Shown: one piece after another, positions 5,624-13,779 of the stretch
Position numbering within the stretch: position 1 is the stretch's first letter
Layout: each line of letters begins with the position of its first letter
Assembly: GCA_007695205.1 (NCBI GenBank)
Contig: REEF01000808.1
Span: 1-17,361, forward strand
Length of the DNA stretch: 17,361 nt
DNA from: Planctomycetaceae bacterium
GTDB lineage: Bacteria > Planctomycetota > Planctomycetia > Pirellulales > Pirellulaceae
Direction: 5' to 3'
Notes under the pieces: generated by a model
Told to the model about the DNA's origin: nothing
What the model saw: the letters and a program-made list of their open reading frames with translations, nothing else
Database searches by the model: none
Program-made: the position numbers and the translations under genes

Positions 5624-7657
5624 ATGCTGGCCTATCTGGTCATACGCGAGGGCAACAAGTGGTCCGACGTGTTTCGATTGACATCGGGACGGACCGTCAC
5701 GGTCGGCCGCGCGTCGACCAATCAGATCGTGATCAAGGATGACCGATGCAGTCGCTACCACGCTGAGTTCTTTTTGGCTCAAGGTCGATGGACGATCCGC
5801 GATCTGGAGAGTCGTAATGGCACAAATGTGGCGGGCAAGCTGATCCGCGGGGATCACGTTTTGTCGCCGGGCGATCTGATCCGGATCGCCAACTGCCAGA
5901 TGGTGTTTGTCCATGATCTGACGCATGCGTTCGAAGATTCCAGTTCGAAGTTCGCGACGGACGATTTGAACGAGGATACGGTCAGCGAGCCGGCCCAGTC
6001 GGCGACCAGCGATTCGGAGGATTTCGAATTGCAGGAGCCGACTCGAATCACCCATCGCCGTGGTCAAACGAAGTTTCTGTCAGCGGAAAAAACACCTGCA
6101 TCGACCCCCCGGTTGGGCGAAGCGGCTACGCAACTCTGCCGTCTCGCCTTCCAGTTGGCCAATCAAACGGACGTACAAAAGGTAGCCGAGGTGGCTTTAG
6201 AGGGGCTGTTCGAGGGGACTCGAGCCAGTGCCGGTGGGGTGCTGTTGGGGCCCTGCGATAAGCAGGACGAATGGACCGCCGCCGAATTGAAGGTGATCGC
6301 TTCGCGTTCTCAGCCGCCGGCCAAATACCATCATGTGTCGGGGTTTTTGGCCACGACGGTCCTGCGTGAGGGCGAAGCCGTTTTGGCGCGAAACGTGTCC
6401 GATGACAGCCAGTTGGGAACGCGTGACAGCAAGGGCGAGATCGAATCGACCAGCGTGATTTGCGCTCCGGTGCGTTTGGACAAACGCGTGGTGGGACTGG
6501 TGCATCTGTACTCGACCAACGCCGAACACATGCTGGACCCGGACGATTTGGAGTTCACACTGGCCGTGGCTGACAACGTGGCGTTGGCGTTGAAGAATCT
6601 GGTCCGTCAGCAGGAATTGGTCGAAAACCTGTCGCTGACTCAGAACGAGATCGTCCAGTTGCGTCAGCGTCTGGGAGCGGAGAGCGAGATCATCGGCGGC
6701 AGTTCGTTGATGGTCAAGCTGCAACAGTCGATCGTCCAGGCGGCGCCCAGCCGCGCGACGGTGCTGATCCGGGGCGAGAGTGGCGTAGGCAAGGAACTGG
6801 TGGCTCGTGCGATTCATTTTTCCAGTCCCCGAGCCCAAGGGCCGTTCGTGTGCCTGAACTGCGCTGCCTTGTCGGAAACCTTGCTGGAGAGCGAACTGTT
6901 CGGTCACGAGAAAGGGGCGTTCACCGGAGCGACCGAGCGGAAAATCGGCAAATTCGAAGCGGCCGACAAGGGCACGCTGATGATGGACGAGATCGGTGAG
7001 ATGAGTCCTTCGATCCAGGCCAAATTCCTGCGAGCTCTGGAGGGGCATCCGTTCGAGCGGGTTGGCGGGAACAAGGCGATCCGCGTCGATGTTCGGGTGA
7101 TCGCTGCGACCAACCGCGAGCTGGAGAAGGACGTGGCCGAAGGCAAATTCCGACGCGACCTGTACTTCCGATTGCATGTCGTCGAGATCCTGGTTCCGCC
7201 GTTGCGCAAACGGGCCGAAGATGTGGTACTGCTGGCGGCTCATTTCCTGGACCGGTTCAATGAAGAGACGGGCAAGCGAATCCGCGGTTTCACGCCCGCA
7301 GCCATCGAATTGATGCAGAAGTATCGTTGGCCCGGTAATGTCCGCGAACTGAAGAACGTCATCGAACGCGCCGTGGTGTTGGCTCGAAACGATCGTCTGG
7401 ATGCCGACGATCTGATGTTGTCCAACCTGGCGCCTTCCGGGGAATCCGGCGAACTGGCCGCTCCGGCCGACGTATTCGAGCCGATGACACTGGCGGACAT
7501 GGAAAAAAGGCACATCTCCGCCACGCTAAGGGCCGAGAGGTGGAACAAAAGCCGGACCGCTGCTATCCTGGGAATTGAGAGATCTACATTGGACCGTAAG
7601 ATCCGCCGGTACCAGCTAAACCCCGACGAGTCCCAACCTGGAAGGCCGTTCCGTTGA
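5624..7657 (+). CDS. FHA-GAF-AAA+ sigma-54-dependent transcriptional activator
   Basis: This encodes a 677-residue bacterial enhancer-binding protein that would open sigma-54 RNA polymerase promoters by ATP hydrolysis. An FHA domain lies at about residues 5-95 (VGRASTNQ, SRYHAE, ESRNGTNV: the phosphothreonine-binding signature). A linker rich in Ser/Asp follows, then a GAF domain at about 165-325, a short coiled coil at about 328-350, and the AAA+ domain at about 355-585. That domain has Walker A GESGVGKE (384-391), the sigma-54 contact loop GAFTGA (431-436), Walker B TLMMDE (451-456) and arginine-finger region FRRDLYFR. A Fis-type helix-turn-helix sits at about 640-662 (KSRTAAILGIERSTLDRKI). 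All catalytic motifs are intact. There is no receiver domain, so input probably comes from a Ser/Thr kinase read by FHA and a ligand in GAF. ATG 5624 is preferred, as the FHA fold starts at once and GGA lies about 9 bases upstream; ATG 5591 is possible. It overlaps the next gene. Confidence 0.93.
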   Translation: MLAYLVIREGNKWSDVFRLTSGRTVTVGRASTNQIVIKDDRCSRYHAEFFLAQGRWTIRDLESRNGTNVAGKLIRGDHVLSPGDLIRIANCQMVFVHDLTHAFEDSSSKFATDDLNEDTVSEPAQSATSDSEDFELQEPTRITHRRGQTKFLSAEKTPASTPRLGEAATQLCRLAFQLANQTDVQKVAEVALEGLFEGTRASAGGVLLGPCDKQDEWTAAELKVIASRSQPPAKYHHVSGFLATTVLREGEAVLARNVSDDSQLGTRDSKGEIESTSVICAPVRLDKRVVGLVHLYSTNAEHMLDPDDLEFTLAVADNVALALKNLVRQQELVENLSLTQNEIVQLRQRLGAESEIIGGSSLMVKLQQSIVQAAPSRATVLIRGESGVGKELVARAIHFSSPRAQGPFVCLNCAALSETLLESELFGHEKGAFTGATERKIGKFEAADKGTLMMDEIGEMSPSIQAKFLRALEGHPFERVGGNKAIRVDVRVIAATNRELEKDVAEGKFRRDLYFRLHVVEILVPPLRKRAEDVVLLAAHFLDRFNEETGKRIRGFTPAAIELMQKYRWPGNVRELKNVIERAVVLARNDRLDADDLMLSNLAPSGESGELAAPADVFEPMTLADMEKRHISATLRAERWNKSRTAAILGIERSTLDRKIRRYQLNPDESQPGRPFR

Positions 7658-9075
7658 CTGTCCGAATTGTGCTATCGCTCACCGGTTTGCTGGCAGCCCT
7701 CGCGGCAACGGAGGGTGCGTGGGCCGCCGATCCAACGGCAACGGTCACCGATCCGCGATGGGTCTCGCCACGCGCGTTCGGCTTGGACATCCCGGCCGGA
7801 ACGGTGAACGCGGGCGAAGGCGAACGAGTACTGATCCTGGATCAGGAGGGCCAGCCGGTCGTCGCTCGCGTCCATGTCCGCGTCGGGGACCAAATGGTTC
7901 TGATGCTGCCTGATGGCCAGTTGACGACTCGACCAGCTGCCGATTGCCAGCCGACCGAACGTAAGTTCGACGTCCTGAATGCCAACGAACTGGCCCAGCG
8001 TCTGGTCGAAACGGAGTTCCCGGGTTGGAGCACTCGGCAAACACGCTTTCACGTGTACGTCTATCAAGGCAGCGAAGCATTTGTCCAAATCGCCGATGGG
8101 ATCTTGAAATCCATGTTTGGCGGCGTCGTCACGTACTCGCGTTCCCAGAGGATCGACGTGAAACCTCCCGAGTTTCCCTTAGTCGTGATCGTCTACGGCA
8201 CCCAGAAGGAATTCCGGCGAGCGTTGGGGATTTCTGAGGAAGTCGTTGCCTACTACGACGTGGTGACCAATCGCATCATCCTGTGCGAGGAATCGAATCT
8301 GTGGAAGGTGAAACCTGACTTGGCCATCCGACAGACGATCGCCACGATTGCGCACGAAGGCGCTCACCAGATCCTGCACAACATCGGCGTACAACAGCGG
8401 CTGAGCGTCTGGCCGATGTGGCTGAACGAGGGGATAGCCGAGTTCTTTGCACCGACGCACACCGATCACCAACTGGAGTGGAAAGGCGCGGGCGAAGTCA
8501 ACGATTTGCGGATGTTCGAGTTAGAGCAGTTGTTGAAAAGTCGCAGCCCTGATGCGGCTGACGGACAACTGATCGCACAGACTGTGGGCGCCCCCCGCTT
8601 GACTTCGACTGGCTACGCCATGGCGTGGGCTTTGACCAACTACCTGTTTCAAAATCAGAGTCAATCGTTTCGTGCCTTGATGCGGGCCATGGCCCAACGA
8701 GGGCCGTTGGTCGGTGGAGGCGAAACGGTCGCTCCGGGCGTGATCCCCGGTAATCTGCGAGACTTCAAAGAGCACTTCGGCGAGGATCTGGCGGACATCG
8801 AGCGTCGCGTCATGTTGCACCTGAACCGCCAACCGTACCTCGACCCCTTCCTGGACTGGCCTCATTTCACCGTACTGCTCCTGATGCCCAAAGGCACGCG
8901 GCCGCGACGCGAGGCGGAAGTCTTTCGGTTGCCCCAGCAGGCGGTGCATTGGCGTGACCAGCGGATGGCGTTGGTTCCCGAAGAGCAACATGCGAAAGTC
9001 CAACATCAAATCCGTGAGTTTCCCAACCGCGTGCAAGCCGAACAGGTCGCTCGTCAATGGCGTCAAACGCCGTAA
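7654..9075 (+). CDS. Secreted DUF1570 protein with HExxH zinc-metalloprotease motif
   Basis: This encodes a 473-residue exported protein. It starts at TTG 7654, overlapping the activator's stop (TTGA), with GGAAGG 8 bases upstream, so translation is probably coupled. The signal peptide is residues 1-25 (VLSLTGLLAALAATEGAWAA). A short strand-rich N-terminal region follows. The DUF1570 domain spans about 170-370 with IAHEGAHQ (HExxH, residues 234-238) and, 20 residues on, PMWLNEGIAEFF (residues 254-265), whose Glu is the expected third zinc ligand of a gluzincin-like site. DUF1570 proteins are common in Planctomycetes and their substrates are unknown. The C-terminal 100 residues are predicted helical and basic. 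Linkage to the FHA sigma-54 activator suggests the activator controls, or responds to, an envelope process involving this protein. Activity is inferred from the motif only. Confidence 0.9.
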   Translation: MTVRIVLSLTGLLAALAATEGAWAADPTATVTDPRWVSPRAFGLDIPAGTVNAGEGERVLILDQEGQPVVARVHVRVGDQMVLMLPDGQLTTRPAADCQPTERKFDVLNANELAQRLVETEFPGWSTRQTRFHVYVYQGSEAFVQIADGILKSMFGGVVTYSRSQRIDVKPPEFPLVVIVYGTQKEFRRALGISEEVVAYYDVVTNRIILCEESNLWKVKPDLAIRQTIATIAHEGAHQILHNIGVQQRLSVWPMWLNEGIAEFFAPTHTDHQLEWKGAGEVNDLRMFELEQLLKSRSPDAADGQLIAQTVGAPRLTSTGYAMAWALTNYLFQNQSQSFRALMRAMAQRGPLVGGGETVAPGVIPGNLRDFKEHFGEDLADIERRVMLHLNRQPYLDPFLDWPHFTVLLLMPKGTRPRREAEVFRLPQQAVHWRDQRMALVPEEQHAKVQHQIREFPNRVQAEQVARQWRQTP

Positions 9076-9082
9076 CCAACGG

Positions 9083-9153
9083 GGGTCGGGAGTCGTTTTC
9101 GGTCGACGATCCACCATATGGACGGTGGCTTGGCCGAAAACAACTCCCGACCC
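9083..9153. repeat. 20-bp inverted repeat, possible bidirectional terminator
   Basis: Arms at 9083-9102 and 9134-9153 are reverse complements at 19 of 20 positions (GGGTCGGGAGT then GTTTTCGG). The 31-base centre contains a nested 5-bp stem, CCACC/GGTGG. It begins 8 bases after the DUF1570 stop codon, so it may end that transcript, though no long U-run follows. Its shape also suits a dispersed palindromic element. Confidence 0.6.
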
Positions 9154-9207
9154 TTCCGGCTGGCTGAGTTATGGATTGCGGTGGGAAAGGAGACCTACGA
9201 TCGAGGA

Positions 9208-9237
9208 GTCCGGCGGGGTCGGAGACCCGCGCCGAAC
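9208..9237. repeat. Hairpin related to the 3198 repeat
   Basis: The pair GTCCGGCGGGGTC / GACCCGCGCCGAAC forms a stem with one bulge and one mismatch. Its core GGGTCGGAGACCC has the same 'GTCGGAGACCC' as the right arm of the repeat at 3198-3261, suggesting a degenerate relative. Confidence 0.45.
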
Positions 9238-9281
9238 GGAAAACGAAAAGGACAGGCATTTTTTCGGCGTTATGCGGATAT

Positions 9282-9356
9282 GCGTGCCAGTCGCGAGGCG
9301 ACGACATGTAATGGCCACGGACGCGAGTCCGTGGGACACGCGACGCCTCGTCACGC
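9282..9356. repeat. Multi-stem palindrome with CCACGGAC/GTCCGTGG core
   Basis: The core is a perfect 8-bp stem (9315-9322 with 9327-9334) closed by a GCGA tetraloop. Outside it, CGAGGCG (9294-9300) pairs with CGCCTCG (9344-9350), and GCGTG (9282-9286) pairs with CACGC (9352-9356). A partial second copy of the 'GTGGGACAC' flank occurs in inverted sense near 9380-9390 (GTGTCCCAT). This layout resembles a REP-type element. Confidence 0.55.
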
Positions 9357-9539
9357 AAGAGTCGCAACGCGACGGCAGGTGTCCCATGGCCGGAACCAAA
9401 CGGGAAGTCGGTGAGATGGGACGTGAATTCCTCGTTGGGCGATGGTTCGGTTCGGGATGGGGCCGGGAGGCGGATTCTGAGGTGTCGGTCAACGCTTGCC
9501 GTCGCTTCGCGATTCTGGTTCGCTCGGGTTCGCACGCCA

Positions 9540-9559
9540 CCATGGGTTCGCACCCATGG
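9540..9559. repeat. Perfect 8-bp hairpin after the 9571 gene
   Basis: CCATGGGT and ACCCATGG enclose the loop TCGC. It sits 11 bases beyond the stop codon of the minus-strand gene at 9571 and could help end its transcript, but a U-run is missing. The loop region includes the second of two direct copies of GGGTTCGCAC (9527-9536 and 9544-9553). Confidence 0.5.
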
Positions 9560-9570
9560 GCGACGGAAGA

Positions 9571-12500
9571 TTAGCGAAACAACCGAGGCATGCTCGGCGT
9601 TTTCGGAACGATTCGCTGGAACCATGACGTCGATGGTTCTTTCGCTGCCGGATCCCGATCGGGCCTGGTCGCAGCAGCCGGTTCGGCGCCAGCAGCGGCC
9701 GGCGCCGTCTGTTCGGCCAGTTGCAGCGAATCGATGGGCACATTGCGGCGCAGGAACTCGGCCCAATAACCGCGGAGCAACCGTTCGCAGTCCACGGCCG
9801 CTCCTTTGCCCAGGTGCAGATTGGCCAACGCGTTCAGCTTGAGCAATTCGTTGCGTTCCATCCGCTCGAACCACAGATCGAACACCTGAACGTCGTCGAC
9901 CGAGACCTGGCCCGCACCCATCAGATCGATGGCGACCCGTAAATCGGTGACGTTGGGGGGCAGGTTGTCGACTCGCAGTTGATAACGCCACCAGGAATCG
10001 GTCAGTTGCCACGGGCTGGCGGCACCCACGCGGGATGCCCGGTAATAGGGTTCGCCGTTCAATCGTCCCTCGACGGCCAATTGCAAGGAAGGCTGGTGTT
10101 CCGGATCGTCGACTTTCAGCCAGAAAAAGACATCCAAGCGGCCTGTTTTCGGAGTAGGGAAGGGATTGCTGCGGACCCAAACGACCGGCCCGGAACTCTC
10201 GATTCGTAACGAGCGCTGCCCCGCACGCGCCGAATCGTCGTCGGTCGTTACGGAGATGCCTTCACCGGTTGCATGTTCCCAGCCTGCAAGCGTCTGCTGC
10301 GAGGCGGCCGCTTCGAAGCTGGGATTGGTCAATACCGACAGAGGTTCCGGATCGCTCAGCCGCCCGATGCGTCGCCGCAACTCGTCGACCGATTGACGCA
10401 GCTCGACCAGCACCTCGCGTTGCAGACCGACTTGCCAGTCCCGCACTCGCACTTCGGGAGCGCTTAACCGGGCAGCGACCAGATCGTAGGGCCTGAGTTC
10501 CACATTCCATCGCAGGTCGGAGGTGCCGTCGGTGATATCCGGCAAGGTTCGATCGCCCAGCGGAGTCAAGGTGAAGGGGCGACGATCGTCCAGGCTGACC
10601 GAAACCCGCACGGGCCACGGGGAGTGGTTCACCAGGTACAGGTAGGTCCGCTGTCCGGTCGACAGCCGTCGGACGACGACTGGCTGCGTCTCCTCTCCGG
10701 CTGATTGAGGCCGTACGGTTTCGAAGCGAGCGGCGGGCAGTTGCCGATAGGCGGCCAGCACTTGGTTCAGACCTTCGAGCGGGATCTGACCGGTAACCCA
10801 CCCGCCGTCAACAATCACTTGGCTGTCTTGTGTTGCCACAGCGCGAACGAACCGTTTTCGAGCCGCAGCACCCGCAGGAACACTCTGATCGAGGAACCAA
10901 CCGCTGGTTCGCTCCGGGCCGTAAGGGCTGGCGTCGCGAAAGGAAGCGGGGACTAACGACTTGGGCTCGTGATAGAAAAGGTTTCCGGTCACGGCTCGCA
11001 GGGGTCCGGATGCCTCGGATTCCGTTGCAGCGGCGGACCGTAGCGCGAACATTCGATCCATCTCGGTGGAATAGCGCAGTTGGAGATGGGTCGCTTGTTC
11101 TTCCAAGGAGATCAGCGGAGCGATACGTTCCGGCCGCATCAGCACGATCCGGGTCGAATCCGCGTACAACCACGGATCGATGCCGACCCGTTTCATCTGT
11201 CGGCGGACATCCAGACGTTCGGGCAGACGCGGGCTCAGATCCGCCCGGATCGTCGGATGGTTCAGCATATCCGCCCCGGCCAGATACAGTCGAGCCTGCG
11301 GGACTCGGTCGGTCACATCCGACTGGATCGCCGCGTAGAAGTCCGCCATCTGCTGGGTGCGCCAGCGAGCCCAGGCGTCGCGTTGGTCGGTCATGATCCA
11401 CGAGGCCAATTCTCGCGTTTCGGATTCGGAGGAAGTCGGCAGGGTGGTGCGCTGGGATTGAGCAAAGCGAGTCACGGTATGAGCATCGACGCCCCAAGTC
11501 AAATCGGGCAGTTGAGCGTAGGTGTCGGGGCCCAGACGAATGGCGACCCCACCGAACGAAGCGTGGTGCCCGTAGCGATCGGCCAGTTCGACCACCACGC
11601 GGCGCATCGCCTGCTGGACTCGTGGATCCAGCGGATTGTAGTACGCCCCTGCGGCCCGGTTGGCGCCGACACTCTCACGCCAGGTGCGTCCGTCCATCCC
11701 AACCAACTCGATTCCCGACCGTGGCGGATCGATGGTGTTGGGCCGTGGCGTCTGCCGTTCGGGCTCAGCCGGCGAGGCCGATGACGTGGCAGACTCTTGA
11801 CGCAAACGATTTTCCAATTCCGGTAACGGCGCAGAAAAACGCAGCATTGGAATCAAGGTCATCCCTTGACGATCGAACAGCCGAAACAGCATCTCGAGCA
11901 CATCCTTTCGCACGGGATCCTGGCCCGTCGCAAAAAACGTCCCGTTGTCATGCCGCGCTGTCGATTCGAGCAATCGACTGGGATAGATCGAACCACCGTC
12001 GTGCAACACGCAGATCATCGCTCCGTTGTATCCGACATATTCCAGATACTCGACCATCCGCAGACCACCTTCCTGAAACGTTCGCCAATCGTTCAGGCTG
12101 CGGCCCGTCAATGCGTCGACGGCGTCGGTCGCCGCATAGTCTTCCCAGTACATCGGCTGGTCGTAATAGGCTGCCAGCAAGCGGCCCTCGTGCCGCGTCG
12201 CCGTTCGGGATGCCGGTAATCGAGGCGGTCCCGTCAGGATACGGATGCGACCAAACACGGCTGGCGCGTCAGGCCGGCTGTTGGTGACCAGCAGCAACGG
12301 TGTCTCGGTCTTTGGCCAAAAGACCATTCGATGTCGATCCGTCCCCCCACTCGCCTGGCTGGTCGCATGCGTCAGATCCAGGCCCGAAGCGGGACCAAAC
12401 GGGGATACCACCCCGGAAGATCCCGGTTCGATGACACGAAAGTTCAGGCCTTGGGGAAGATCCGCAGGGTATTCGAATTCCAACAGATGAGGTCGCAGCA

Positions 12501-13665
12501 GCGTGGCGGTCGGCAGCGGATACGCCTGCCATCCGCCAGGTTCCAATTGCACGAAGCCTTCGCCCCAATCGATTGCCATCGACGATTGGCCGTTGCCCAA
12601 GGGACGTTTGGCTTCGCCGCCCGACGCACCGGGAACCCACCACCAGTGAGGAACTTTTGTCAGCGGATTCCAGAGTCGCGATTTGCCCGCCTCGTTTAAC
12701 GAAGCGACCTCGGTAGCCTGGGGGATAATTTCGCCCAGGGAGTTCCACGGCGATGACGCTGGCGAGTGCCCGGCAGACGACCCTACCACGGCGACTTGCA
12801 CCGATCGCTGAGCGATCGTTTTTGTGGGAGCGAACGGCGTCGGCAAACGGCGACGGCTGACAAGGATTGTCAAATCAAACACGCCATCGCGATCCGGCAT
12901 CCGGACCGATAGAGGACCAAGCTCCGCACCGCTGCCCGTCGCGTCGATTCGCATTTCACGCGTGTCTTCCCAAAGCTTCTCGCCTGTAAGCGAATCGACC
13001 AATGCCAAATCGCAGCTCAACGTCGAATCGGTCTCGCCGCCCAACCGATAAGGTGTCAGGAAGAATTCAAAGTGCTCGCCGCCACGAAACACCAGCGAAT
13101 CGCGGTCAAAACGCACTCGCAAAGCATCCCCAGGCCGACGCCGTAAACGCAGTTGATTGCCGCGATTGTCCAGCAAAGAACTGTGGAAGTCGTCGATCAA
13201 ATGCGATACGGGGATCGTCACCTGATGGGGAGAATTCGGCTGATCTCGCGGCGTCAACTGGACCACCAGATTCGCGTCGCGCGGCGCTCGTAACCGAAAA
13301 TCGATCCCGTCGTAATCGCGAACCAAGCGAGGAGCGATCGAGATCACGGGCCCCGAAACACGTATCGATCCCGGTACGTCGGGACTGAGGCCCAACGGAG
13401 TCAAATCAGAGATCCGAGCGGTTGCCAAAGTCGCCCCCCCATCATCCTGAACCTGGATCTCTCCCGTCCAACAACGTGGCGAACCACCACCCCAGGCGGC
13501 CCGCAGGTTCAGGTCGACATCAGCCGCACGACCCGAGGATCCCAGTAACATCGACAACGCAGCCAATAGCATCGCCGTCATGACGCACCGCCAGCCGTGC
13601 AACGGAGATCTATCCGATGCCGTCAGTGGCAACGAGTCTAATTGCGGACGTCCCTGTCCGAACAT
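9571..13665 (-). CDS. Very large secreted glycoside-hydrolase-like protein (GHL10-type TIM barrel, C-terminal carbohydrate-binding-like domain)
   Basis: This encodes 1364 residues. The N-terminus has a long basic lead and then a hydrophobic segment at about 29-46 (MTAMLLAALSMLLGSSGRAA), which is a signal peptide; ATG 13581 is the alternative start. Residues about 50-300 are a beta-sandwich-like region. About 490-900 look like a TIM barrel: LLAAYYDQPMYWEDY, LRMVEYLEYVGYNGAMICVL, LFRLFDRQGMTLIPMLRFSA, 'YYNPLDPRVQQAMRRVVVEL' and GHHASFGGVAIRL, the pattern of 'family 10 glycosylhydrolase-like' (GHL10) proteins. About 1110-1265 (LTNPSFEAAASQQTLAGWEH, then ARAGQRSLRIESS) look like a CBM4/9-type carbohydrate-binding fold. 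The C-terminus is helical, then Ala/Pro-rich. I cannot point to the catalytic acids. The sulfatase-fold gene upstream on the same strand, 114 bases away, may be co-transcribed. Polysaccharide breakdown is inferred. Confidence 0.85.
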   Translation of the reverse strand: MFGQGRPQLDSLPLTASDRSPLHGWRCVMTAMLLAALSMLLGSSGRAADVDLNLRAAWGGGSPRCWTGEIQVQDDGGATLATARISDLTPLGLSPDVPGSIRVSGPVISIAPRLVRDYDGIDFRLRAPRDANLVVQLTPRDQPNSPHQVTIPVSHLIDDFHSSLLDNRGNQLRLRRRPGDALRVRFDRDSLVFRGGEHFEFFLTPYRLGGETDSTLSCDLALVDSLTGEKLWEDTREMRIDATGSGAELGPLSVRMPDRDGVFDLTILVSRRRLPTPFAPTKTIAQRSVQVAVVGSSAGHSPASSPWNSLGEIIPQATEVASLNEAGKSRLWNPLTKVPHWWWVPGASGGEAKRPLGNGQSSMAIDWGEGFVQLEPGGWQAYPLPTATLLRPHLLEFEYPADLPQGLNFRVIEPGSSGVVSPFGPASGLDLTHATSQASGGTDRHRMVFWPKTETPLLLVTNSRPDAPAVFGRIRILTGPPRLPASRTATRHEGRLLAAYYDQPMYWEDYAATDAVDALTGRSLNDWRTFQEGGLRMVEYLEYVGYNGAMICVLHDGGSIYPSRLLESTARHDNGTFFATGQDPVRKDVLEMLFRLFDRQGMTLIPMLRFSAPLPELENRLRQESATSSASPAEPERQTPRPNTIDPPRSGIELVGMDGRTWRESVGANRAAGAYYNPLDPRVQQAMRRVVVELADRYGHHASFGGVAIRLGPDTYAQLPDLTWGVDAHTVTRFAQSQRTTLPTSSESETRELASWIMTDQRDAWARWRTQQMADFYAAIQSDVTDRVPQARLYLAGADMLNHPTIRADLSPRLPERLDVRRQMKRVGIDPWLYADSTRIVLMRPERIAPLISLEEQATHLQLRYSTEMDRMFALRSAAATESEASGPLRAVTGNLFYHEPKSLVPASFRDASPYGPERTSGWFLDQSVPAGAAARKRFVRAVATQDSQVIVDGGWVTGQIPLEGLNQVLAAYRQLPAARFETVRPQSAGEETQPVVVRRLSTGQRTYLYLVNHSPWPVRVSVSLDDRRPFTLTPLGDRTLPDITDGTSDLRWNVELRPYDLVAARLSAPEVRVRDWQVGLQREVLVELRQSVDELRRRIGRLSDPEPLSVLTNPSFEAAASQQTLAGWEHATGEGISVTTDDDSARAGQRSLRIESSGPVVWVRSNPFPTPKTGRLDVFFWLKVDDPEHQPSLQLAVEGRLNGEPYYRASRVGAASPWQLTDSWWRYQLRVDNLPPNVTDLRVAIDLMGAGQVSVDDVQVFDLWFERMERNELLKLNALANLHLGKGAAVDCERLLRGYWAEFLRRNVPIDSLQLAEQTAPAAAGAEPAAATRPDRDPAAKEPSTSWFQRIVPKTPSMPRLFR

Positions 13666-13779
13666 TACCCATTCCGGGGAGGCTGCTGGATTGTTTCAGA
13701 GGAAGCGGCGGATTATAGACTCGCAACGGTCCCCAAAGCCATATCGATCCGGATCGGTTTTCGACGCTCCTTCGAGCGG

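Larger units (their letters stand above)
9076..9570. other. Repeat-rich intergenic region between convergent genes
   Basis: These 495 bases separate two genes that face each other. Short open frames cross it, but they are Arg/Gly-rich with no protein-like pattern or ribosome binding sites. It contains at least four inverted repeats, listed separately. It looks like a landing zone for palindromic elements or the debris of a mobile element rather than a lost gene. Confidence 0.5.

Noticed and set aside
6197..7513. 438-codon minus-strand frame opposite the sigma-54 activator
   Set aside because: It lies entirely within the well-supported activator, is rich in Gln/His/Arg typical of a GC-rich shadow frame and has no motif.
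8867..10180. 437-codon minus-strand frame across the repeat-rich gap
   Set aside because: It overlaps two strong genes and runs through inverted repeats; composition is Arg/Pro-rich with no start signal.
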